A stretch of 8,194 bases of DNA from Treponema sp. (lineage in GTDB: Bacteria; Spirochaetota; Spirochaetia; Treponematales; Breznakiellaceae). Location: NCBI GenBank assembly GCA_031254385.1, contig JAIRUO010000097.1, positions 1-8,194 of the forward strand, read 5' to 3'. The position numbers were made by a program, and so were the translations under genes. Of this stretch, positions 1-6,368 are shown one piece after another (position 1 is the stretch's first letter; every line of letters begins with the position of its first letter). The notes under the pieces are model-generated. The model made no database searches, had not been told where the DNA came from, and worked only from the letters and a program-made list of their open reading frames with translations.

Positions 1-263
1 AATTTTGTAATATGGTTGTCAAAGTCTGCTGTTCTTACAGAAAAAATCTGAGGATCAACCAGGACGCTTTTGGGCAAACAAATATCAAACTGTGCCAGTA
101 TTTTCTGCGCATCAGGGGACAGCAAGCCTCCGCAGCATTTACCGGCTTCCTTGCCTCTTTTATCTATTGCGATTACTTTGTATTTTTTATCTAATAGCCT
201 TGCTAATGTAGCGCCAGCAGGCCCCAAGCCAATTATAGCAATATCATACTGGGTATTATTCAT
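1..263 (-). CDS. CbrA-like FAD-dependent oxidoreductase, N-terminal part (cut by window edge)
   Basis: Only the first 87 residues are visible. Translation from the ATG at 263-261 begins MNNTQYDIAIIGLGPAGATL, a Rossmann beta-alpha-beta dinucleotide fold with GxGxxG at residues 12-17 and an acidic residue (D34) at the end of the second strand, where FAD ribose is normally bound. It continues with CCGGLLSPDAQ (43-53) and DPQIFSVRT (70-78). These match my recollection of E. coli CbrA and the wider geranylgeranyl-reductase-like flavoproteins, which have CGGLL.PDAQ and NPQIFSV at the same places. The family is thought to reduce or hydroxylate isoprenoid or other lipophilic substrates; the substrate here is unknown. 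The ATG lies inside the last codons of the upstream GH43 gene (ATGA, 4-nt overlap), so translational coupling is likely. No strong Shine-Dalgarno is seen just before the ATG, which fits coupling. The catalytic and C-terminal parts are outside the window, so completeness cannot be judged. Confidence 0.85.
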   Translation of the reverse strand, partial: MNNTQYDIAIIGLGPAGATLARLLDKKYKVIAIDKRGKEAGKCCGGLLSPDAQKILAQFDICLPKSVLVDPQIFSVRTADFDNHITK

Positions 264-1216
264 GTGCCATTTATTGTATTGATCTTCCCGTCAGGAGCAT
301 AAGTCAATTCAGTTACCTTTAAACTCCGCAACCAAGTACGTCCGCCGGAAGGGACGCTGTCATGGTGAAAAAGATACCACTTCCCCTTGTACTCCACGAT
401 AGCGTGATGGGTTGTCCAGCCTACCACCGGCGTAAGGATCACGCCCTGATACGTGAAAGGCCCGTAGGGGCTGTCGCCTGTTGCATAGCACAGAAAATGG
501 GTGTCTCCGGTAGAATAGGAAAAGTAATATTTGCCATTGTACTTATGCATCCACGAGGCTTCAAAGAAGCGTCTTGTGTTGTCGCCCTGAGTAAGCGGCT
601 TGCCTTTTTCATCAAGTATGAGCACCGGCTTGGGTTCTTCCGCAAACTGGAGCATATCGCCGCTTAATTTTGCAACCCGTGCAGTAAGTGCCGCCTCGCT
701 TTCCGCCGGGATGGATGCGCTTTCCAGCGCCTTATTATCCCAGTAACGCTGAAGCTGTCCGCCCCATAAGCCGCCAAAATACATATAATAGCTGCCGTTT
801 TCTTCAAAGACACAGGGGTCTATGCTGTAGCTTCCTCGAATCGGGTCGCCCTGCGGAACAAAAGGCCCCTCCGGGCGGTCGGCAATTGCCACTCCGATAC
901 GGAAAATATCGTTTTTGTCCTTTAAGGGGAAGTACATATAATACTTGCCGTCTTTGCATGCGACATCGCTGTCCCACAACTGGCGACCAGCCCAGGGAAT
1001 GTCCTTAATGTCCAAGACCACGCCGTGATCCATCACCTGCCCATTTTCAACATCGTCCATAGAAAAGACATGGTAATCCTTCATATCAAAGTGATCGCCG
1101 TTATCATTTTCCTTGACATCGCTTTCCCTATCGTGGGAAGGATAGATATAAACCTTGCCGTTAAAGATGTGAACGGCAGGGTCAGCCATATAGTCGTTGG
1201 GTACTAAGTATCTCAT
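260..1216 (-). CDS. Glycoside hydrolase family 43 protein (cytoplasmic beta-xylosidase / alpha-L-arabinofuranosidase type)
   Basis: This 318-residue protein is a single five-bladed beta-propeller GH43 domain. Members hydrolyse xylose- or arabinose-containing oligosaccharides by inversion. All three expected acidic residues are visible: D12 in YMADP (general base), D133 in SIDPCVF (pKa modulator) and E219 in FFEASW (general acid). H270-H271 in GWTTHHAIV fits the conserved propeller-centre histidine. Repeated G-K-Y-Y/W-Y-x-Y/F strands (20-25, 90-95, 228-233, 278-283) mark the blades. There is no signal peptide and no accessory or carbohydrate-binding domain, so it should act in the cytoplasm on imported oligosaccharides. 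The catalytic D12 lies only 11 residues from the start, so no later start is possible; related enzymes also begin just before this motif. No Shine-Dalgarno precedes the ATG, but a promoter abuts it. The stop codon overlaps the start of the downstream oxidoreductase. The exact substrate (xylan, arabinan or galactan side chains) cannot be read from sequence alone. Confidence 0.93.
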   Translation of the reverse strand: MRYLVPNDYMADPAVHIFNGKVYIYPSHDRESDVKENDNGDHFDMKDYHVFSMDDVENGQVMDHGVVLDIKDIPWAGRQLWDSDVACKDGKYYMYFPLKDKNDIFRIGVAIADRPEGPFVPQGDPIRGSYSIDPCVFEENGSYYMYFGGLWGGQLQRYWDNKALESASIPAESEAALTARVAKLSGDMLQFAEEPKPVLILDEKGKPLTQGDNTRRFFEASWMHKYNGKYYFSYSTGDTHFLCYATGDSPYGPFTYQGVILTPVVGWTTHHAIVEYKGKWYLFHHDSVPSGGRTWLRSLKVTELTYAPDGKINTINGT

Positions 1217-1251
1217 TTTTATAACATAGCATGGGATTAGGGATTTTGCAA
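1217..1251 (-). promoter_or_regulatory. Probable sigma70 promoter of the GH43 gene, predicting a leaderless mRNA
   Basis: Reading the minus strand, TTGCAA (1251-1246) is followed after exactly 17 bases by TATGTT (1228-1223). The latter is preceded by TGC (1231-1229), making an extended -10 element. Six bases (ATAAAA) separate the hexamer from the GH43 ATG at 1216, so transcription would start at about the A of the start codon. The absence of any purine-rich ribosome binding site in front of the ATG agrees with leaderless translation. Alternatively the gene could be read through from the upstream nucleotidyltransferase gene. No transcript data support either view. Confidence 0.5.
1233..1246 (+). 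repeat. Two-copy heptamer repeat (GGGATTA GGGATTT)
   Basis: Two 7-bp units stand in direct tandem: GGGATTA (1233-1239) and GGGATTT (1240-1246). They belong to the same TTAGGNN-like family as the repeats at 2273-2293 and 3610-3658. This copy occupies most of the spacer of the predicted GH43 promoter. Two short units alone could be chance; the case rests on the same period and motif in the other two spacers. Confidence 0.45.
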
Positions 1252-1325
1252 GAGAAAAGGGGGTACCCTTACGATATTCCTTCCCATTTCCACCGATCTA
1301 AAAAACAATCTTGTCTTATTCATTT

Positions 1326-2201
1326 TCACGATAATGTTTCACTTTTCACTTTAGCTAAATAATTTACCATACTGTTTTCTTCATGTTTATTATATACATA
1401 ACCAAAATAATCACCAACACTAGAGGCCACTTTATTAAATAATTCACATGTATAAAAAACGGCATCCCAAAAATTGGCGTAATTACCATCTGAATATATT
1501 TTTGTGTACAAATTATAAATATTTTCTGGTAAATATTTTTTATAGTATTTACCGTCATTCCCTTTGGGTACGGAAAAATCAGTCTGCATGCCTATATACC
1601 ATTCTATCATTCGGTTTAGCGTTGTTATGGTTTTTGAATAAAATTCTTCCTTTGCATAAGGCAATTGATCACGGGCTATGCCTTTCGCGACGGTATTTAG
1701 AAACCACCAAAACCCAGAACAACAAGCCGAATATTCATCTTCATGAGGTTTTTTAACACAATAATCTGAATTATTTAATACAGATTTTTCTGGCAAACAA
1801 TTATCTTTATCAAGTAAAACAATTGTTAGTTTATTTTTAATATGAATATGATTCATAGCCTCTTCAATTAATTCAATCATCAAATCAATGTGATTTCCAT
1901 CTTCAAGCAAAATGCACCAAACATAACGACATGACAAATCGTTGATTTCTTTCATAAAAAAATTATTTTGAACTTTACAGCCTTCAAAAACAAAAGTAAT
2001 ATTACCAAAACTATTTAACCATGCTTTGCTATTTGTAAAAGAACTAATTTCAGTAACAATATAAACAATATCATAATCTGAATATTTATCTTTTTCAGCA
2101 AAAGGATTTGCGCGAGAACCGTGCATATAAACGGCTCTAATTCGTTCATCTTCTTTAGCAATTTTCATAATTGATTCAAGCATTTCTTGTTCCGTTCTCA
2201 T
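1326..2201 (-). CDS. ANT(6)-family aminoglycoside 6-adenylyltransferase
   Basis: The 291-residue product matches the ANT(6)/AadE/AadK family (usually about 280-300 residues), which transfers AMP from ATP to the 6-hydroxyl of streptomycin. The N-terminus MRTEQEML and KEDERIRAVYMHGSRANP are typical. The nucleotidyltransferase signature is G28-S29-R30 followed by SDYD (41-44), giving metal-binding D42 and D44. The third acidic residue is D106 in DGNHIDL. The C-terminal half has the family block FWW....VAKGIARDQLPYA (164-183). AGGAG at 2214-2210 lies 8 bases before the ATG, a good ribosome binding site, and supports this start. The gene is clearly richer in A+T than its neighbours (the 60-base line at 1441-1500 has only 18 G+C), suggesting horizontal acquisition. 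It stands alone, 109 bp before GH43. All catalytic residues are present, so activity is plausible, but chromosomal members differ in how much resistance they confer. Confidence 0.9.
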   Translation of the reverse strand: MRTEQEMLESIMKIAKEDERIRAVYMHGSRANPFAEKDKYSDYDIVYIVTEISSFTNSKAWLNSFGNITFVFEGCKVQNNFFMKEINDLSCRYVWCILLEDGNHIDLMIELIEEAMNHIHIKNKLTIVLLDKDNCLPEKSVLNNSDYCVKKPHEDEYSACCSGFWWFLNTVAKGIARDQLPYAKEEFYSKTITTLNRMIEWYIGMQTDFSVPKGNDGKYYKKYLPENIYNLYTKIYSDGNYANFWDAVFYTCELFNKVASSVGDYFGYVYNKHEENSMVNYLAKVKSETLS

Positions 2202-2241
2202 TTTATTTACTCCTAACTATTACAGATTGTCTACGCTTTAT

Positions 2242-2268
2242 ATTGTATTATTTTATCCATTCTGCCAA
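2242..2268 (-). promoter_or_regulatory. Possible promoter of the ANT(6) gene
   Basis: On the minus strand TTGGCA (2268-2263) is followed by TACAAT (2247-2242) with a 15-base spacer, shorter than the usual 16-18. TATAAA starts a few bases further on, but would make the spacer 20. The surrounding DNA is AT-rich, so such matches arise easily. Its place 40-70 bases before the start codon is suitable. Confidence 0.3.
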
Positions 2269-2272
2269 CCAC

Positions 2273-2293
2273 CCTAAATCCTAACCCCTAACC
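2273..2293 (-). repeat. Three-copy heptamer repeat (GGTTAGG GGTTAGG ATTTAGG)
   Basis: Read on the minus strand, three 7-bp units follow one another without gaps: GGTTAGG (2293-2287), GGTTAGG (2286-2280) and ATTTAGG (2279-2273), each containing TTAGG in the same phase. They lie between the divergent promoters of the nucleotidyltransferase and lipoprotein genes. The motif is the same family as at 1233-1246 (opposite strand) and 3610-3658. Confidence 0.65.
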
Positions 2294-2295
2294 AC

Positions 2296-2324
2296 TGTTC
2301 AAACTTTACAAAAGATGCTATAAT
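2296..2324 (+). promoter_or_regulatory. Extended -10 promoter of the DUF362 lipoprotein gene
   Basis: A perfect TATAAT (2319-2324) is preceded by TGC (2316-2318), an extended -10 element. The -35 region is weak (TGTTCA at 2296-2301 with 17-base spacing, or TTCAAA at 15), as often seen with extended -10 promoters. Transcription should start near 2331. This places the in-frame ATG at 2325 upstream of the mRNA start and points to the ATG at 2355 as the true start. Confidence 0.65.
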
Positions 2325-2345
2325 ATGAGACATAAAAAAGAAAAT

Positions 2346-2349
2346 GAGG
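2346..2349 (+). promoter_or_regulatory. Ribosome binding site that fixes the lipoprotein start at 2355
   Basis: GAGG lies 5 bases before the ATG at 2355. The alternative ATG at 2325 has no such site and directly abuts the TATAAT hexamer, so it is unlikely to be in the transcript. Confidence 0.65.
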
Positions 2350-2354
2350 TAAAT

Positions 2355-3617
2355 ATGCCTTTATCAGGTTTCAAGATTCTGAATAACAAAAGCCTTAAAT
2401 TATTCATTTTCATGCTGTCGCTGTTTTTGCTTCTATCCGGTTGTGCAAAAAGCCCGATCTTGTCTATAACCCCAGTCTCCACGCCCGGCGGAACATCCCA
2501 ATTACTAAGCGAAAACGATACGTATACGCCTGGGCAAAGTACCGCCGTTTCAACCATTTTTGTTCAAGCTACAGACGGCACTGACGACGGGGTTAAACGG
2601 CTCATCAGCTCTATGCAAAGCAGGGGGCTTGATTTCTACAAAAGAGCAACTTCACCAAACGGCCTGATTGCCTCTACAGATGTGGTGCTGCTGGAAATTA
2701 ACTGCCAATGGGCGGAGCGCGGCGGCACCAACACGGACCTTATACGCAGCGTTATACAGGCAATACTGGATCACCCCGATGGCTTCCGTGGGGAAATTAT
2801 TGTGGCGGATAACGGACAGGCCCAGTACGGCAGCAACGGGAGAGGCGGCAGCCTAAGCTGGGCAAATGCCAATGCCGTGAACCGGCAGCAGTCCGCAATG
2901 CATGTAATCCGTTCTTTTCAGGAGAGAGGTTATAAAGTTACCGGCGTTCTGTGGGACGATTTTACCCGTGTACGTGTACAGGAATTCAACAGTAATGATA
3001 ACAGGGACGGTTTTGTGGTGGAGGACACAAGGCGCAGTACCGGATTTGAGATTTCTTACCCCAAATTCACTACCGAATACGGAACCATGGTCAGCTTTAA
3101 GGAAGGGATATGGAGTGCGGGAAGCTATGACAGCGAAAAACTTAAAATCATTAATATGCCGGTGCTAAAGTCACACGGGCTGTATTATGTAACGGGCGCT
3201 GTGAAAGCATATATGGGTACAGTTTCCGACAGGCTGACAAACGGACGCTCACACAACAGCGTCGGGCGCGGAGGCATGGGCACGCAGATGGCCGGAACGC
3301 GCATGCCTGTGTTGAACCTAATGGATATGATCTGGATAGGTGCCGAGCAAGGGCCTGGCATTAGTTACGCCGCTGCGATACAGATAAACAAAATTGCCGC
3401 TTCTGTCGACCCAATAGCGCTTGACTATTGGGCTGCAAAATACATACTCATGCCAGAAGCCGCAAAGCTCCCCGGCGGCCGCGCAGCCTCAAAGAACCCC
3501 GACGGCACCCAGCCTGGCACTTTCGGTTACTGGCTGCGCCTATCCATGAACGAACTACACCAAGCCGGCATTTGGGCAACCATGACTGAATCAGAAATTA
3601 TGGTAATTGGGATGTAG
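2355..3617 (+). CDS. DUF362 domain lipoprotein
   Basis: Starting at 2355 the protein has 420 residues. It begins with a lipoprotein signal peptide: basic N-region, hydrophobic LFIFMLSLFLLLSG, and lipobox LLSG-C with the acylated cysteine at residue 30. A Ser/Thr/Pro/Gly-rich linker follows to about residue 70. The rest resembles the DUF362 family: strand VVLLEINCQW (110-119), ADNGQ (151-155), the hallmark NMPVLKSHG (267-275) followed by YVTGAVKAYMG, and DPIALDYWAAKY near 352-363. The biochemical function of the family is not established. Many DUF362 proteins carry ferredoxin-type clusters, but here the only cysteines are the lipobox one and C117, so no Fe-S cluster is expected. The mature protein should be anchored on the outer face of the inner membrane or on the outer membrane. 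It is transcribed alone, away from the nucleotidyltransferase gene and towards the sensor kinase. An in-frame ATG at 2325 would add 10 residues but overlaps the promoter. The stop TAG is supplied by a heptamer repeat unit. Confidence 0.85.
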   Translation: MPLSGFKILNNKSLKLFIFMLSLFLLLSGCAKSPILSITPVSTPGGTSQLLSENDTYTPGQSTAVSTIFVQATDGTDDGVKRLISSMQSRGLDFYKRATSPNGLIASTDVVLLEINCQWAERGGTNTDLIRSVIQAILDHPDGFRGEIIVADNGQAQYGSNGRGGSLSWANANAVNRQQSAMHVIRSFQERGYKVTGVLWDDFTRVRVQEFNSNDNRDGFVVEDTRRSTGFEISYPKFTTEYGTMVSFKEGIWSAGSYDSEKLKIINMPVLKSHGLYYVTGAVKAYMGTVSDRLTNGRSHNSVGRGGMGTQMAGTRMPVLNLMDMIWIGAEQGPGISYAAAIQINKIAASVDPIALDYWAAKYILMPEAAKLPGGRAASKNPDGTQPGTFGYWLRLSMNELHQAGIWATMTESEIMVIGM

Positions 3618-3658
3618 GAATTAGGATGTAGGAATTAGGAATTAGGATGTAGGATGTA
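3610..3658 (+). repeat. Seven-copy heptamer array between convergent genes
   Basis: Seven unbroken 7-bp units of two kinds run as GGATGTA, GGAATTA, GGATGTA, GGAATTA, GGAATTA, GGATGTA, GGATGTA. A related GGTAATT sits just upstream at 3602-3608. The first unit supplies the lipoprotein stop codon (TAG, 3615-3617), and the array fills almost the whole 44-base gap to the kinase stop codon. Because the period is 7, TAG recurs in all three plus-strand frames. There is no stable hairpin or T-tract, so it is not an ordinary intrinsic terminator. Confidence 0.9.
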
Positions 3659-3661
3659 GTC

Positions 3662-6217
3662 CTAGTCCCTAATAAAACGCTTCATCTTACCCAAAACTTC
3701 TCCAAAGTCCAGCGGTTTTCCGACATGGCCGTCCATACCGGACTGGAGGCACTTTTCTACATCTTCCTTGAACACGTTGGCTGTCATGGCGATAATCGGA
3801 ATCCTGCGTAAAGTGTGATCTGAAGAAGCGGAACTCAGTTTCTCTTCTATTATTCTGATACTGCGGGTTGCCTCATAGCCGTCCATTTCGGGCATCTGCA
3901 CATCCATAAAAATCATATCGTACTTATCGGGCGATTGGCTGAACTTGCGTACGGCTTGCACTCCGTTTTCTGCGCAGTCTATTTTTATGAGCGTTGGTTC
4001 AAGTAGAGCCAGCACTATCTCGCGGTTTATTTCAACATCCTCTGCAAGCAGTATATAGCGTCCGGCAAACAGCCCGTCAATGTCTGTCTGCGCTTCTTTT
4101 ATCTTTTGTTTGGACATTCCCAAAGATTCATTTATTGCTTCCGCTATGGAAGACGGGAACAAAGGCTTGGACAGGAATTTATTTACCCCTGCTTTTTCAG
4201 CTTCATTTTCGACCGCAGTCCATTCGGCGGAAGATATCATGATAACAACGGATTTTGATGATTCCCGCGATTTTAATTCGGCTGCAAGCTGTACGCCGTC
4301 CATGTTCGGCATTTTCCAGTCCACAAAATAGATGTGGTAATGGCCGTTACGCTCAACAAGGGCAAGGGCGTCTTCTCCGCTAAGGGCTGTATCGCAATAT
4401 ATGTTGAAGCCCTGCGCAATTTCCTTAAAATACGCTAAAATATCTGGATCGTCGTCTACTGCCATTATGCGTACATTGTCCCAATTTACACCAAGTGCCA
4501 AAAGTCCCTGCTCATTCCCGGCAACTTGTTTTAGCTGTACCGTAATGCTAAAGGTTGCGCCCTCTCCGGCCTTGGACTCGATCCATATCCTGCCGCCCAT
4601 CATTTCTACAATGTTTTTGGAGATGACAAGGCCGAGGCCCGTGCCTCCGAATTTTCGCGTTGTACCGACTTCTGCCTGCTGAAAGGGCTGGAACAGCTTT
4701 TCCTGCTGCTCAGGGCTTACGCCTATACCCGTGTCAGTTACCGAAACTTGCAGGGTACAGTAACCGTCTTCTTCCCCCACGAGGTGCAAATCAAGATCAA
4801 TTGAACCGTTTTCAGGGGTGAATTTTATCGCGTTACTCAGCAGATTTGTAATAACCTGTGCCAGCCGCTGGTCGTCCCCAATTAGGTTTTTGGGAATAGA
4901 CCTATCAATATGCACCATAAATTTCTGATGTTTTTCTTCCACTCTAAAATTGATGACATTGACAACACGCTGAAGCATTTTTTCAAAATTAAATTCCACC
5001 AACGAAAGCTCAAGCCTGTTGGCTTCTATTTTGGACATATCAAGAATATCGTTTATCACGCCTAGCAGATGATTCGAAGCGTCTTCAATTTTTGTAAAAC
5101 AGTAATCTTTACGCTCCATATCTTCTGCGGTTTTTCCGATAGCTGTCATGCCGATAATTGCATTCATCGGCGTGCGCATCTCATGGCTCATATTAGCCAA
5201 AAAAGCGCTCTTATGCCTTGACTCTGTATCCGATTTCGTCTTTGCCCTGTCAATGCCCACCAGTACAAAAATCATGGCTGCGGCAAATGTTATGCCCAAT
5301 ATGCTAAGGATAATCATCATATTGGTTACGCTTTGATAGTACGGGCCGTATGGTGTCAAAAGGCCCAAGTACCAGCCGTTAGAGAGCTTCCGAAAAAATC
5401 CGACAGCCTTTTCATTTCTAAAAGTTAGGACTGGGCGTTCCGAAATATCAAGCCCTTTCCTCAAATCATCTGTAAATTCCGAAATAGCAACGCCAAGTTC
5501 GTTTATGTTTTTGCCCACAAAATCCGGGTTAGGATGGGCGATTACTACAAGATCACAGCTAAGCAGCATCCCGTGGCCGCCCTGTGCCAAGGCTGTTTCC
5601 ACTACTTCTCTTCCCATTGCCCCAACTACCAAACTAAGAGCGACAACACCCAGCCTGCGAGCTCTTTCATCATAAATACAGCGAGAATATACAAGAATGG
5701 CCTCTCCCGTAAAATCATCGTTGTATACTATGGTTTCGGCGATGTCTCCGCTGCTCCAGATAGCGGCCCAATACCAGGGATGTTCGAAAGGGTCAAAGAT
5801 ATAGCTCTGATCATTGAAGCTTGTTATGAAGGCTGGCCCATCCGGGATCATTTCGAAATAGCCGACAATGCCGTTTACAGCCAATCTGAACTTTTCGTTT
5901 GACGAAAAATGTTTGGACATATTTACAAAATAATCCCGTATGCTCTGTACACCCTCGCCGCGTAATATCATGCTTTTTGTTTCATAAGAAATAATCTCTA
6001 TTGGCACCCTGAGCTCCACGAGTCCCGTCTCAAGGCTGTTCCTTTGAAAGGATAGCACTGCTTCCGTATTGCGTATCAGATGATCATGCACGATAGTGTT
6101 CATAAAGACATAGCACAAAACAGCCATAGCTAAAAACGCTATCGCGGTAAACAATATTTGTATATGCAACGGACTTTTTGGCGTTATCTTCTGAAACATT
6201 GTATTTCTTTTTGACAT
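3662..6217 (-). CDS. Hybrid sensor histidine kinase: dCache, HisKA, HATPase_c and two receiver domains
   Basis: The 851-residue inner-membrane protein has TM1 at about 18-43, a periplasmic double-Cache-like sensor (about 45-295, with HPWYW at 146-150 and TIVYNDDFTGEA) and TM2 at about 299-321. HisKA follows with SHEMRTP (phospho-acceptor H345). HATPase_c shows the N box NLLSNAIKF (458-466), DTGIG (495-499) and GGTGLGL (524-530). Receiver 1 has D588-D590, acceptor D633 in FVDWKMP, S663 and K684. Receiver 2 has E726-D727, acceptor D772 in FMDVQMP, T812 and K834. All phosphorelay residues are intact, so it should autophosphorylate and pass phosphate to its own receivers. There is no HPt domain and no DNA-binding output, so a separate HPt or response regulator must exist elsewhere; none is adjacent. 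AAGGA (6229-6225) lies 7 bases before the ATG and supports the start. The gene appears monocistronic with its own promoter. The ligand cannot be inferred from the context. Confidence 0.95.
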   Translation of the reverse strand: MSKRNTMFQKITPKSPLHIQILFTAIAFLAMAVLCYVFMNTIVHDHLIRNTEAVLSFQRNSLETGLVELRVPIEIISYETKSMILRGEGVQSIRDYFVNMSKHFSSNEKFRLAVNGIVGYFEMIPDGPAFITSFNDQSYIFDPFEHPWYWAAIWSSGDIAETIVYNDDFTGEAILVYSRCIYDERARRLGVVALSLVVGAMGREVVETALAQGGHGMLLSCDLVVIAHPNPDFVGKNINELGVAISEFTDDLRKGLDISERPVLTFRNEKAVGFFRKLSNGWYLGLLTPYGPYYQSVTNMMIILSILGITFAAAMIFVLVGIDRAKTKSDTESRHKSAFLANMSHEMRTPMNAIIGMTAIGKTAEDMERKDYCFTKIEDASNHLLGVINDILDMSKIEANRLELSLVEFNFEKMLQRVVNVINFRVEEKHQKFMVHIDRSIPKNLIGDDQRLAQVITNLLSNAIKFTPENGSIDLDLHLVGEEDGYCTLQVSVTDTGIGVSPEQQEKLFQPFQQAEVGTTRKFGGTGLGLVISKNIVEMMGGRIWIESKAGEGATFSITVQLKQVAGNEQGLLALGVNWDNVRIMAVDDDPDILAYFKEIAQGFNIYCDTALSGEDALALVERNGHYHIYFVDWKMPNMDGVQLAAELKSRESSKSVVIMISSAEWTAVENEAEKAGVNKFLSKPLFPSSIAEAINESLGMSKQKIKEAQTDIDGLFAGRYILLAEDVEINREIVLALLEPTLIKIDCAENGVQAVRKFSQSPDKYDMIFMDVQMPEMDGYEATRSIRIIEEKLSSASSDHTLRRIPIIAMTANVFKEDVEKCLQSGMDGHVGKPLDFGEVLGKMKRFIRD

Positions 6218-6297
6218 TATTTTTTCCTTATGGTTATTTGCCTTTCCAGTATAAATACTTATGCAGCGTTGTTATTACTTTTTCAAACGTCTAACCT

Positions 6298-6326
6298 TTT
6301 ATATCACACTTAGTGCCTATCGACAA
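6298..6326 (-). promoter_or_regulatory. Probable promoter of the sensor kinase gene
   Basis: On the minus strand TTGTCG (6326-6321) and TATAAA (6303-6298) are separated by exactly 17 bases. Transcription would start near 6291, giving a leader of about 74 bases. A second possible pair, TTGAAA followed after 17 bases by CATAAG, lies closer to the gene. The 150-base spacer shows no other structure that I can support, and no clear terminator for the femAB gene upstream. Confidence 0.45.
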
Positions 6327-6368
6327 GAGTTTGCACAATAAAATTTAAAAGAAATGGATTATGTGAAA

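Noticed and set aside
688..1008. 106-residue open frame on the plus strand
   Set aside because: It is antisense to the GH43 catalytic domain and its translation has no protein-like features.
1290..1325. Terminator after the ANT(6) gene (ACAA-GA-TTGT followed by a T run on the minus strand)
   Set aside because: A four-base stem with a two-base loop is too weak, despite the T run.
3610..3658. Telomere-like TTAGG repeats suggesting a linear chromosome end
   Set aside because: The units are seven bases, mixed in sequence, and lie between intact genes with sequence continuing on both sides.
3650..3664. Hairpin TAGGA-TGTAG-TCCTA as an intrinsic terminator of the convergent genes
   Set aside because: The stem is only five base pairs, AT-rich, and no T-tract follows on either strand.
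5534..5902. 122-residue open frame on the plus strand
   Set aside because: It lies wholly antisense to the kinase sensor domain, has no ribosome binding site and no recognisable domain.
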